Source: Pelobacter seleniigenes DSM 18267 (GTDB lineage Bacteria; Desulfobacterota; Desulfuromonadia; Desulfuromonadales; Geopsychrobacteraceae). Taken from it: a stretch of DNA of 64,000 nt. The notes below the pieces were generated by a model. That model did no database searches, was not told the origin of the DNA, and saw only the letters and a program-made list of their open reading frames with translations. Made by a program: the position numbers and the translations under genes. The stretch spans positions 2,430,501 to 2,494,500 of the forward strand of contig NZ_JOMG01000002.1 of assembly GCF_000711225.1 (NCBI RefSeq), in the 5' to 3' direction. This document shows positions 42,541 through 50,700 of this stretch, piece after piece. The stretch's first letter is position 1, and each line of letters starts with the position of its first letter.

Positions 42541-42837
42541 CTAGCGATAAAGGATATCGGTAAAAGTCAGGCCGACAAAAATAGCCAGAATCACAAGCAT
42601 GACCAGCAGGCCGATCTTGAACAGGCGGGTTTCCTGTTTCAGATGCATGAAAATAAAAATGACCAGGCTCGATTTGATGGACGCAATGAACAGCGCGGCC
42701 CAGACATGCAGAGCGCCGAGATGGATCCTGGAGATCGCCACGGTGGCCAGGGTCAGGGCCAGCAGGGCCACCCACACCAGAATGAAGGTCCGGTTGGGAA
42801 CCGGTTCATGTTTATGCTCATGTTCATGTGCAGACAT
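42541..42837 (-). CDS. Cytochrome c oxidase subunit IV
   Basis: 98 residues with three hydrophobic helices and a His-rich N-terminus (HEHEHKHEP). FIASIKSSLVIFIFMHLKQE matches prokaryotic subunit IV (COX4_pro/CyoD). It is an accessory subunit thought to help CuB assembly. It starts 9 bp after subunit III. Confidence 0.9.
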   Translation of the reverse strand: MSAHEHEHKHEPVPNRTFILVWVALLALTLATVAISRIHLGALHVWAALFIASIKSSLVIFIFMHLKQETRLFKIGLLVMLVILAIFVGLTFTDILYR

Positions 42838-42845
42838 GGCTCACC

Positions 42846-43445
42846 TCACAGAATCAGATAATAAAGCGGGAACAGGAAGATCCAGACCAGGTCGACCAGG
42901 TGCCAGTACAGGGCGCTGTTCTCCAGCAGGGTATAGCGCTCAGCAGTGACTTTCCCTTTCGCGACCATGATGGAAACAATACTGATCAGCGTTCCCCCGA
43001 TCAGGACATGCAGACCGTGCAGACCAGCCGTAAAATAATACAGATTGAAAAAGGTTGTAACGCCCGGCCCCATCTCCGCCAGATGCTCGGAGCCGGGATA
43101 AATCCCGTGACCGATCTCTGCCGACCATTCGAAATATTTATTGATCAGGAACACCAGGGCCAGGGCAATGGTCATGGCGCTGAGCAGCAGGGTCCGCTTG
43201 ATCTGATTGCGCTGGATGGCGGTGATGGCTAAGGCTATGGTCAGACTGCTGGTGAGCAGAACCAGGGTGTTTACGGTACCGAAATAAATATTCAGTTTGT
43301 GGCTGGCTTCGGCAAACTGAACCGGGAACTTCGCCAGCGACACCGCGTAGAGGATGAACAGCCCGCTGAACAGAATGACTTCGGTGTACAGGAACAGCCA
43401 CATGCCGAAGCGGGCACCGGTATCGTCGCGGTGTTCAATACTCAT
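42846..43445 (-). CDS. coxC: Cytochrome c oxidase subunit III
   Basis: 199 residues, about five helices, the short bacterial form. Markers: FGMWLFLYTEVILFSGLF, TTFFNLYYFTAGLHGLHVLIG and LYWHLVDLVWIFLFPLYYL. It overlaps the end of subunit I by 11 bp. It supports proton uptake and stability of subunit I in the inner membrane. Confidence 0.93.
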   Translation of the reverse strand: MSIEHRDDTGARFGMWLFLYTEVILFSGLFILYAVSLAKFPVQFAEASHKLNIYFGTVNTLVLLTSSLTIALAITAIQRNQIKRTLLLSAMTIALALVFLINKYFEWSAEIGHGIYPGSEHLAEMGPGVTTFFNLYYFTAGLHGLHVLIGGTLISIVSIMVAKGKVTAERYTLLENSALYWHLVDLVWIFLFPLYYLIL

Positions 43446-45060
43446 CGGCTACAACTCCTTTGAATTCATACGGACCGCGGGTGACGACCGGATCGTCCGG
43501 GCCGAAGTTGTCCATGGGCGGCGGGGAAGGAACAGTCCATTCCAGAGTTGCTGCACCCCAGGGGTTTTTGCCGACGACTGGCCCTTTTCTCATCCCCTGC
43601 CAGAGGTTGACGAACATCATGATCAGGCCGATGGCCAGCACCCAGGAGCCGATGGTGGAGACCAGGTTGAGCGGGAAAAACTCGGGCAGATAGTCATAGT
43701 AGCGGCGGGGCATTCCCTGAATGCCGACCGCCTGCATGGCCATGTAGGTGACATTGAAGCCGACAAACAGCAGTGCCCAGGCAATCACGGCGATCTTGTG
43801 GTTGTACATGCGGCCGGTAAATTTCGGTAGCCAGTAATGCAGCGCGGCAAAGAAGGCGAAGCCCAGGCCGCCGAACATGGTGTAGTGAAAATGGCCGACC
43901 ACAAAGGTGGTGTCGGTCAGATGGATATCGCTGGCCGCGGCACCAAGGGCCAAACCGCCCAAACCGCCGATGGAGAAGTTGAAGATAAAGGAGAGGGCAT
44001 AGAGCATGGGCGGTGCCAGTTCGATGGAACCCTTGTAGAGGGTCGACACCCAGTTGAAGACCTTGATGGCGCTGGGGATGGCGACAATAAAGGTCAGGAA
44101 GGAGAAAACCAGGATCGCAAAGTCGCTCATGCCGCTGGCGTACATGTGATGAGCCCAGACCAGGGAGCCGGCAAAGGCAATGGCCAGGGACGAGAAGGCC
44201 ATGGCCCAGTAACCGAACAGGGGCTTGCGGGCAAACACCGGGATGACCTCGGAAATCACCCCCATCCCCGGCAGGATCATAATGTAAACCGCCGGGTGGG
44301 AGTAGATCCAGAACAGGTGTTGGAACATGATCGGGTCCCCGCCGCGGGCGGCGTCGAACAGTCCGGCGCCGAAGGTTCGTTCCAGGATCACCAGCACCAG
44401 GGTGATGCCGAGCATCGGTGTGGCCAAGACCTGGATCCAGGCCGTGGCATAAAGGGTCCAGACGAACATCGGCAGGCGGCCCCAGGTCATCCCTTTGGCG
44501 CGGAGTCGATGAATGGTGGTAACGAAGTTGATCCCGGTCAGGATGGACGAGAACCCGAGCATGAATGCCGCAAACGCGGCGAGGCTGACGTTGGTATTGG
44601 TGTGGGTGCTGAAGGGGACATAGAAGGTCCAGCCGGTGTCCGGGGCGCCGGTACCGGTAAAGATGGAAAACAGCGCGAGCACCGCGCCGATCACGTAACA
44701 GTACCAGGAAATCAGGTTCACTTTCGGGAAGGAGACATCCCGGGCGCCGATCTGGATCGGCAGCACCAGGTTGCCGAAGGCAGCCGGCACGCTTGGGATG
44801 ATAAACATGAAAATCATGATAATCCCGTGAACCGTGAAGGTGGCGTTGTAGGTCTGCGGTCCCATGATGGTCGGCCCCGGCGCAATCAGTTCCAGGCGGA
44901 TGGCGATCCCCAGGCAGGCGCCGACAATAAACATGGTGGTGATACAGCACAAATACATGATGCCGATTCGTTTATGGTCGGTCGACAACAGCCAGCCAAG
45001 GATTCCCGGTCTTGGACTTTCACTGTAAAATCCGTTATAGGTCAGGGTCGATTGTGTCAT
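43435..45060 (-). CDS. coxA: Haem-copper oxidase subunit I, A2-type
   Basis: 541 residues, twelve helices. Haem ligands and CuB site: NATFTVHGIIMIFMF (low-spin haem His), FWIYSHPAVYIMILPG (CuB His with the cross-linked Tyr), VWAHHMYASG (two CuB His) and TFVVGHFHYTMFGG (haem a3 and a His). The D-channel glutamate of A1 oxidases (GHPEV) is absent and replaced by YSHPAV, which marks the A2 subfamily of Thermus caa3 and Rhodothermus enzymes. It reduces O2 to water with proton pumping. The start overlaps the SCO stop by 4 bp. Confidence 0.95.
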   Translation of the reverse strand: MTQSTLTYNGFYSESPRPGILGWLLSTDHKRIGIMYLCCITTMFIVGACLGIAIRLELIAPGPTIMGPQTYNATFTVHGIIMIFMFIIPSVPAAFGNLVLPIQIGARDVSFPKVNLISWYCYVIGAVLALFSIFTGTGAPDTGWTFYVPFSTHTNTNVSLAAFAAFMLGFSSILTGINFVTTIHRLRAKGMTWGRLPMFVWTLYATAWIQVLATPMLGITLVLVILERTFGAGLFDAARGGDPIMFQHLFWIYSHPAVYIMILPGMGVISEVIPVFARKPLFGYWAMAFSSLAIAFAGSLVWAHHMYASGMSDFAILVFSFLTFIVAIPSAIKVFNWVSTLYKGSIELAPPMLYALSFIFNFSIGGLGGLALGAAASDIHLTDTTFVVGHFHYTMFGGLGFAFFAALHYWLPKFTGRMYNHKIAVIAWALLFVGFNVTYMAMQAVGIQGMPRRYYDYLPEFFPLNLVSTIGSWVLAIGLIMMFVNLWQGMRKGPVVGKNPWGAATLEWTVPSPPPMDNFGPDDPVVTRGPYEFKGVVADEY

Positions 45061-45824
45061 TTTTTCTTCTTTCTCCCGCCGAGGATAAGAAAAAGCAAAA
45101 AGCTGCCTAAGGTTAACAGGATGACCGTGGCGCTGACGCGCATCAGATTGAAGACATATTTACGCCCTTCCGGATCGTAACTGAAACAGAACTGCAGGGC
45201 TTTTTGCAGCGGCTTGCCGATGCGCCCTTCGCTGGCTTCGAGGATGGCCATGGACAGGTCGATGGCGGAAAAGCGTTGACCGATCAGGTAGCGAATGATA
45301 GTACCGTCGGCCGAAACCACCACCGCTGCAACCGGGTGGAGGAAGTCGTCTTTTTCCTTCATGAAATAATAGCCGAGGCTGTCGGTCAGTTTGAGAATGT
45401 TCTCCTGCTTGCCGGTGAGAAACCGCCAGGCCTGCGGTGGAAAGGTGGGAGACTGCATGGCAGTCAGAAAGGTTTTTTTACTATGGGCCGCCATGGCCGG
45501 GGTTTCGCTGGGATCGAAGCTGAAGGCAATGACATTATAGTCTTTAGCGGGGGTGAGTTTGACATCGGGCAGTACTGCCGACAGACCGCCGAGCATGACA
45601 TTGCAGACGTTGCGACAATTGAAGTAGACCGGCACCAGCACGGTTGGTTGGTTGATCAGCTGCTTCAATTGCAGCTGGGAACCGTCGGAATCGGTGAATT
45701 CCAGATCAAGGGGGATTTTTTTTCCCAACTGTTCCAGTAATTCGACTTTGCCGTCGGCTGCTGAACAGATATTCGTCAGGGACAAGGCTATCAGGAAGGC
45801 GGAGATTAGTACTCTGAACGACAC
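45057..45824 (-). CDS. SCO1/SenC-type copper chaperone
   Basis: 255 residues: signal peptide (ISAFLIALSLTNICSA), thioredoxin-like SCO domain with the copper motif CRNVC and its distal His in DFLHPVAA, and a C-terminal membrane helix (VILLTLGSFLLFLIL) before a KKKK end. It delivers copper to the CuA centre of subunit II from the periplasmic side. GTG 45824 follows GAGAGGGATCCT. It is the first gene of the oxidase operon. The C-terminal anchor instead of an N-terminal one is somewhat unusual. Confidence 0.9.
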   Translation of the reverse strand: MSFRVLISAFLIALSLTNICSAADGKVELLEQLGKKIPLDLEFTDSDGSQLQLKQLINQPTVLVPVYFNCRNVCNVMLGGLSAVLPDVKLTPAKDYNVIAFSFDPSETPAMAAHSKKTFLTAMQSPTFPPQAWRFLTGKQENILKLTDSLGYYFMKEKDDFLHPVAAVVVSADGTIIRYLIGQRFSAIDLSMAILEASEGRIGKPLQKALQFCFSYDPEGRKYVFNLMRVSATVILLTLGSFLLFLILGGRKKKK

Positions 45825-46215
45825 AGGATCCCTCTCAGCACGAAAATTTAATTAGTTGTCATCCGGAAACGGCCCTTTTCCGCCGTGGCGGGGTCAATCT
45901 GCGGGCTTATTTGTGCGGCGTAAAGAATTACGCCTCCGCATAAGCCCTTGATGTCCTTGCCACAACGAAAAATTGCTCGTTTCCAATCTGAAAACTTAGT
46001 TCGTTGGCATCCAGAGTTTTCGGATGCCAACGAATTAATTGTCATGGACGAATATAAACGGCGTTCCCAGTCTACCCAATCTGGAAAAATTTGTAAATCT
46101 GATGGCAAAAAAAGAAAATGCGGTTGGCAGCAGTCGGATCAGGCGCTATATATCAGGTTGCCGGCAATATTCATAAAGGCTGGCTAAGTCTGCATATCCC
46201 AAGGGGAGAGGCATT
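45825..46215. other. Intergenic region between the oxidase operon and slyX
   Basis: About 390 bp of lower GC, divergent between two operons. It contains the hairpin at 46000-46034 and a loosely paired CGCCG/CGGCG region (45879-45923). No convincing promoter pair was found, and the short open frames show no family features. Confidence 0.45.
46000..46034. other. Perfect 13-bp inverted repeat upstream of slyX
   Basis: TTCGTTGGCATCC (46000-46012) and GGATGCCAACGAA (46022-46034) with a 9-nt spacer. There is no T-run after the stem on the plus strand. In the divergent position between two operons it may be an operator. Confidence 0.5.
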
Positions 46216-46428
46216 TTGGAAAACAATAAATCGATGAATGACGAACTTGTCGAGCGCTTGAACGAGCTGGAAATACGTTTCACGCATCAGTCCCGGCTGC
46301 TGGATGAGTTGAACGATATTGTCGCTGAGTGTCATCTGCGCATAGATCAATTGCAGAGGGACAACCAGCGGCTGAAGAGCATGGTTGAAAACCTGTCACC
46401 GGATTTGGAAGAGTCTCCCGATGAATAG
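46216..46428 (+). CDS. slyX: SlyX-family small coiled-coil protein
   Basis: 70 residues. ERLNELEIRFTHQSRLLDEL and RIDQLQRDNQRLKSMV form the SlyX heptad pattern. The start is probably TTG 46216, with GGGGAGAGG upstream; ATG 46234 is an alternative without a good site. Function unknown. It overlaps the next gene by 8 bp, making it the leader of the rhodanese-MauE-KamA operon. Confidence 0.8.
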   Translation: MENNKSMNDELVERLNELEIRFTHQSRLLDELNDIVAECHLRIDQLQRDNQRLKSMVENLSPDLEESPDE

Positions 46429-46957
46429 ATTTTGGGGTGGGCCGGCCCTGCGCAGAATTCTGTTGGAAACGGTGGTGTTGGGTGTTCTCGCCGTCGCTGT
46501 GGGGCTCAGCCTGAATTTTAAAATTGTTTTTAATGCCTTTTCCGGTAAGGCGGTCTCCACGGCAGGGGTCGTCGCCGGCAATGACCAGCCGCAGGCGGGA
46601 ACGGCCCAGGAACCGGCCGCCTTGCCGGTGCCGGTCGCCCTGGACGAACTCGATGAGCTCCTGGGCGACGGCGCCGTTCTGGTGGATGCCCGCAACAGCG
46701 TCGCCTTTGCCGCCGGACACCTGCCCGGTGCGGTCTCTTTGCCGCTGGGCGATTTTTCCCAGCTCCACGCCGGGTTCACCGCCAAAATTCCGCTGACGAC
46801 GACGTTGATCACCTATTGCAGCGGGTTCGGCTGCCCGGATTCCTTTGATCTCGGTGTGCTGCTGCTGGCGGTCGGTTATCAGGATGTTCTGGTTTATGAA
46901 GGTGGCGTTCCGGAATGGCGGGATGCGGGCCGTTCGCTGGAAGGAGCAGGACAATGA
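46421..46957 (+). CDS. Membrane-anchored rhodanese-domain protein
   Basis: 178 residues. An N-terminal hydrophobic helix (LLETVVLGVLAVAVGLSLNF) anchors it, with a Gln/Ala/Pro linker (~45-70) and one periplasmic rhodanese domain: GAVLVDARNSVAFAAGHLPGA, active loop TYCSGFGCPDSFDLG and VYEGGVPEWRDAG. GGAAGAG lies 8 nt before ATG 46421, within the end of slyX. It is coupled to the MauE gene by a 4-bp overlap. Compared with the secreted rhodanese at 23602 it keeps the same pairing with MauE but an uncleaved anchor. Confidence 0.88.
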   Translation: MNRFWGGPALRRILLETVVLGVLAVAVGLSLNFKIVFNAFSGKAVSTAGVVAGNDQPQAGTAQEPAALPVPVALDELDELLGDGAVLVDARNSVAFAAGHLPGAVSLPLGDFSQLHAGFTAKIPLTTTLITYCSGFGCPDSFDLGVLLLAVGYQDVLVYEGGVPEWRDAGRSLEGAGQ

Positions 46958-47394
46958 CCCGGGCCGGAAAGACCATCTATCACGCCTGTCGGTTGATCCT
47001 GGCGGCGGTCTTTATCTATGCCGGTGCGCTCAAAGCCCATAACGTGGTCGGCTTTGCCGGGCAGATTGCTCATTACCAGCTGCTGCCCTATGCCTGGAAT
47101 TACCTGGTGGCGGCGATTCTGCCCTACCTTGAGCTGCTCTGCGGTATCCTGTTGTTGCTCAATCGACGGGTGCGACCGGCGGTATTGGCGCTGTTTATTC
47201 TTAACCTGATTTTTATCGTGGCGCTCAGTTCCGCTCTGGTGCGGGGATTGGATATCGATTGCGGCTGTTTTCGGCCCGATGCGGCCAACCCGACCGGCCC
47301 CGGACTGGCCCTGCTGAGGGATCTGGGACTGTTGGTGCTGTTGCTGGCGACCTGGGCTCTGCGTTGTCTGCAGCGCCCGCTGGAGGCTGAATAA
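46954..47394 (+). CDS. MauE/DoxX-like redox membrane protein, second copy
   Basis: 146 residues, four membrane helices, with DIDCGCFRPDAANP after helix 3: the same CxC signature as the protein at 24142-24669. The N-terminal block RLILAAVFIYAGALKAHN is typical of DoxX/MauE. It shares a 4-bp overlap with the rhodanese before it and one base with the KamA gene after it. The proposed role is thiol electron transfer across the membrane to the rhodanese (inference). Confidence 0.83.
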   Translation: MTRAGKTIYHACRLILAAVFIYAGALKAHNVVGFAGQIAHYQLLPYAWNYLVAAILPYLELLCGILLLLNRRVRPAVLALFILNLIFIVALSSALVRGLDIDCGCFRPDAANPTGPGLALLRDLGLLVLLLATWALRCLQRPLEAE

Positions 47395-48443
47395 TGGCCC
47401 GGGAAGCTTGGCAGGAAGCACTGAAAAACAGCATTTCGAGTGTTGCTCAACTGGGGAATTATTTTGCCGTTGACACGGCGGCGTTGGAAGAGGTCGCGGC
47501 CCGCTACCCATTTCGGGTCACTCCCTATTATTTCAGCCTGATCACCGCGGTCGGCGATCCGATCTGGAAGCAATGCATTCCCGATCCCCTGGAATTGACC
47601 GATAGTGGTTTTGAAGATCCGCTGGCCGAGGAAAATCTGGCCCCTGTTCCGGCGGTTGTCCACCGCTACCCGGATCGGGTGGTGTTCCTGGCCTCGGGAA
47701 GCTGTGCCGGTTATTGCCGCTTCTGCACCCGCAAACGTAAGGTTGGCTGCGCTAATATGGCCCTCAGTTTCCGCGAGCTGCGCGAGGGGATCGACTATAT
47801 CGCGGCCACCCCGCAGATTCGCGATGTGATTTTTTCCGGCGGGGATCCCCTGGTGCTGCCCGATTCCGTGCTCGAGGACCTGCTGGCCCGGGTTCATGCG
47901 ATTCCCCATGTCGAGATCATCCGGATCGGGAGCCGGGTGCCGGTGACGCTGCCGGAGCGGATCACAGATAATCTTTGCCAGCTGCTCAGAAAATATCCGC
48001 CGCTCTATCTCAACACCCATTTCAATCATCCCCTGGAGTTGACCGAACAGGCAGCTCAGGCTTGTGCCCGGCTGGCCGATGCCGGGATCATGTTGGGCAA
48101 CCAGACCGTTCTGCTGCGCGGGGTCAATGACGATCCGGTGGTGATCGCCGAGCTGTTCCGGGGGCTGCTGAAGATGCGGGTCCGTCCTTACTATCTCCAT
48201 CACATGGACTTGACTCGTGGCACCGGTCATTTTCGAACTCCGCTGAGCCGCGGCCTAGAGATCATCAAATCCCTGCGCGGACCGGTTTCCGGGCTGGCGT
48301 CCCCCTATTACGTGGTCGATTTGCCGGGGGGCAAGGGGAAGGTGCCGGTGTTGCCCGAGTACATCAAGCGTGAGGGTGGCCGGCTGCTGATTCAAACCCC
48401 GGGCGGTGAGACCGTCGAGTACCCGGAACTGGAGCTGCCCTGA
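47394..48443 (+). CDS. KamA-family radical SAM protein (lysine 2,3-aminomutase-like)
   Basis: 349 residues. The radical SAM cluster motif is CAGYCRFC (C104, C108, C111) in a KamA-like setting (CTRKRK; KamA CTRRR). The carboxylate residues that bind the lysine amino group in aminomutases appear conserved: HHMDLTRGTGHFRTP and VVDLPGGKGKVP. IFSGGDPLVL and NQTVLLRGVND are the PLP/SAM barrel blocks. It is shorter than clostridial KamA (~416), nearer EpmB length, but the cluster motif is KamA-like. It could make beta-lysine as an osmolyte precursor. No ablB acetyltransferase is adjacent, and the one-base overlap with a MauE gene is unexpected. Confidence 0.85.
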   Translation: MAREAWQEALKNSISSVAQLGNYFAVDTAALEEVAARYPFRVTPYYFSLITAVGDPIWKQCIPDPLELTDSGFEDPLAEENLAPVPAVVHRYPDRVVFLASGSCAGYCRFCTRKRKVGCANMALSFRELREGIDYIAATPQIRDVIFSGGDPLVLPDSVLEDLLARVHAIPHVEIIRIGSRVPVTLPERITDNLCQLLRKYPPLYLNTHFNHPLELTEQAAQACARLADAGIMLGNQTVLLRGVNDDPVVIAELFRGLLKMRVRPYYLHHMDLTRGTGHFRTPLSRGLEIIKSLRGPVSGLASPYYVVDLPGGKGKVPVLPEYIKREGGRLLIQTPGGETVEYPELELP

Positions 48444-48459
48444 ATTGTCGGCACGCTGG

Positions 48460-49389
48460 TCAGGGAGTGGGTGTTTCCTTGAAGGGAGAGTTTTTGTTGC
48501 CGTTCTTGAACAGGTAGCCCGACAATTCCGACAGCAGCATTCCGCCCAGCATCAGTGCACAGCCGAGCAGCGCCCGCCCGGTCAGGACTTCATCCAGCAG
48601 TAACCAGCCGCCAAGGGCGGCAAAGGCGCCTTCCAGGCTGAGCAGGATCGCGGAATGCGCCGGATGAGCGTGGCGTTGTGCGACCACCTGCAGGGTGTAG
48701 GCAATGCCGACGGAAAAGAGCCCGCCGTAGAGAATGGGCAGGGTGGCGCGGAGGATGCCGGCCCAACTGATAACCTCTGTGCCCGCCGCAACCAGCAGGC
48801 TGAACAGGGCACAAATGGCAAACTGGGCCGAGGCCAGTTTTAGGGAGTTCATTTTTGGGGCCAGCCAGCCGATCAGCAGGACGTGCCCGGCCCAGAAAAA
48901 AGCGCTCAGCAACACCAGCAGATCGCCGAAGGAGATGCTGCTGAGACCGTCGCTCACACTGAGAAAATACAGCCCGACGGCCGCCAGGATGGCGCCGATC
49001 CAGGTTCCGGCGCCGGGGTTCTGTTTCCAGAACAGCCCCAGCAGGGGCACGATAACGACGTACAGGCCGGTGATGAAGCCGGCGTTTCCCGCCGTGGTAT
49101 AAACCAGTCCGGCTTGCTGCAGTGACGCGCCGGCAAAAAGAATGATGCCCGCCATAAGTCCGCCGACCAGGATGGCTCTGGCGTCACCGCCGGGTATAGC
49201 GGCCGGTTCTTTGCGCTTAGTCAGGATAATCAGCGGCAGCAGGGACAGGCTGCCGATGGCAAAGCGGATGCCGTTGTAGGTAAAGGGTCCAACATGGTCC
49301 ATGCCGACCCGCTGGGCAACAAATGCAAAGCCCCAGATAGCGGCCGTCAGCAGGAGCAGCAGGTCGGCCCGGAAAGCATTACGGTCCAT
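48460..49389 (-). CDS. EamA/DMT-family transporter
   Basis: 309 residues, ten membrane helices in two EamA repeats (AIWGFAFVAQRVGMDHVGPF at the start; TPMNS-less second repeat with FWAGHVLLIGWL and LEGAFAALGGWLLLDEVLTG). GGGAGAAACC precedes ATG 49389. It converges with the KamA gene; a CCCTGA/TCAGGG pair (48438-48465) spans both stop codons. Probably a metabolite exporter; substrate unknown. Confidence 0.88.
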   Translation of the reverse strand: MDRNAFRADLLLLLTAAIWGFAFVAQRVGMDHVGPFTYNGIRFAIGSLSLLPLIILTKRKEPAAIPGGDARAILVGGLMAGIILFAGASLQQAGLVYTTAGNAGFITGLYVVIVPLLGLFWKQNPGAGTWIGAILAAVGLYFLSVSDGLSSISFGDLLVLLSAFFWAGHVLLIGWLAPKMNSLKLASAQFAICALFSLLVAAGTEVISWAGILRATLPILYGGLFSVGIAYTLQVVAQRHAHPAHSAILLSLEGAFAALGGWLLLDEVLTGRALLGCALMLGGMLLSELSGYLFKNGNKNSPFKETPTP

Positions 49390-49668
49390 GGTTTCTCCCT
49401 GTTTTGGTGGTGAGGAATTAACAAGCGCGGGAATTTATAGCACAGCGGTCAGTTAATGGTCAGCTAAATAGTGTTAAATGCCGCACCGCTGTGAATCGCT
49501 GGAAGGGGGGCAGGGCGTTTGCTTTCAGGAGGCTTTTCGCCTATGCTGCCCAATCGCTTGGTAGACGGTTGACAACCTGACGGTGGGAACTGGCTGTCGA
49601 TGTTTTTTTTGAAAAGTCCGGGGAAGGACTTTCTGCAACCCTGTTTTTATATGTAAAAGGCTCTATGG

Positions 49669-50127
49669 ATGACCCAGAATAGTCACCTTGTTGAAATATT
49701 TTCCGATGGGGCCTGCTCCGGCAACCCCGGCCCGGGCGGTTTCGGGACGATCCTGCGTGCCGGCCAGCATGTCAAAGAACTCTCCGGCTATGCCGCCGAG
49801 ACCACCAACAACCGCATGGAACTGCTCGGGGCGATTACCGGCTTGGAGGCATTGAAGCGGCCGTGCCGGGTCAGGCTGACCACCGACTCCCAGTATCTGG
49901 TGAAAGGGATGACCGAGTGGATCGACGGCTGGCAGAAAAAAGGCTGGAAGAATTCCAAGAAGGAGGATGTTGCCAACCGCGATCTGTGGGAGCGGCTGCT
50001 GGCTCTGGCCGAAAAGCATCAGATCGATTGGTGCTGGGTCAAGGGGCATGCCGGCCATCCGGAAAACGAGCGCTGCGACGAGCTGGCACGGCTGGCAATT
50101 TCCGAAGCTTCTGCTAGCATTGAATGA
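49669..50127 (+). CDS. rnhA: Ribonuclease HI
   Basis: 152 residues. The catalytic residues are visible: D in [16 protein letters not shown] in [11 protein letters not shown] in [11 protein letters not shown] and D in [10 protein letters not shown], with the H of KGHAGHPEN. The basic handle region [20 protein letters not shown] is present. It degrades RNA in RNA:DNA hybrids. AAAGG precedes ATG 49669. The ~280 bp upstream hold an AAAGTCC/GGACTTT stem (49613-49632) and nothing else I recognise. Confidence 0.95.
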   Translation: MTQNSHLVEIFSDGACSGNPGPGGFGTILRAGQHVKELSGYAAETTNNRMELLGAITGLEALKRPCRVRLTTDSQYLVKGMTEWIDGWQKKGWKNSKKEDVANRDLWERLLALAEKHQIDWCWVKGHAGHPENERCDELARLAISEASASIE

Positions 50128-50134
50128 GGTTTTC

Positions 50135-50157
50135 ATCCCGCGACGGGATAATTTTTT
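50135..50157 (+). terminator. Rho-independent terminator after rnhA
   Basis: ATCCCG and CGGGAT form a short GC-rich stem with a CGA loop, followed directly by AATTTTTT. It separates rnhA from the nuo operon. Confidence 0.6.
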
Positions 50158-50262
50158 GCCAGTCGTCTTTTCTGGGTGAAAACATATGTGGTAGTATCCG
50201 AATGTTTGTTTCTCTGAATTGAAATATTCTGCTTTATTTTCTGCGCAAGGGGTGTTTTCTCC

Positions 50263-50700
50263 GTGGCTTCCGATACCGCAGCAGTTGTGTTCAATTCCGG
50301 GCCGCCGGATATTGAGGGGCTGATTTCCCTCGGTCTGTATGTCCTGATTGCTACCGGGCTGATTCTGCTACTGATGATTCTGGCCCGGTTTCTTGGCAGT
50401 CGCACCCACTCGCAGGAAAAGGATGCTCCTTACGAATCGGCGGTTCTGCCCACCGGGGATGCCCGCCTGCGCCAACCGGTGCCGTTTTACCTGGTTGCCA
50501 TCTTCTTTATCGTCTTTGATGTCGAGGCCGTGTTCGTCGTTTCCTGGGCGGTCGCCTATGATCTGCTTGGTTGGGCCGGGTTTTGGCAAATTACCTTTTT
50601 TATTGTCGTGCTCTTTCTGGGGCTGCTCTATTTATGGAAGAAGGGTGGCCTGGAGTGGGGCTCGCAAGCTGTTCGTGACCAGCGCAGGAGAGTCGGATGA
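50263..50700 (+). CDS. nuoA: NADH-quinone oxidoreductase subunit A
   Basis: 145 residues, three membrane helices. [17 protein letters not shown] carries the conserved YE(C/S) loop (Ser here in place of the usual Cys), and [20 protein letters not shown] has the conserved acidic pair D-V-E in helix 2. The start is GTG 50263 with AAGGGG upstream. First gene of the operon; overlaps nuoBCD by 4 bp. Confidence 0.94.
   Translation: MASDTAAVVFNSGPPDIEGLISLGLYVLIATGLILLLMILARFLGSRTHSQEKDAPYESAVLPTGDARLRQPVPFYLVAIFFIVFDVEAVFVVSWAVAYDLLGWAGFWQITFFIVVLFLGLLYLWKKGGLEWGSQAVRDQRRRVG

Noticed and set aside
43837-45180. 447-residue open frame antisense to oxidase subunit I
   Set aside because: Shadow of a membrane-protein gene; no recognisable domain.
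45848-46108. 86-codon minus-strand frame upstream of the SCO gene
   Set aside because: No ribosome site, crosses the 46000-46034 inverted repeat, and has no recognisable domain.
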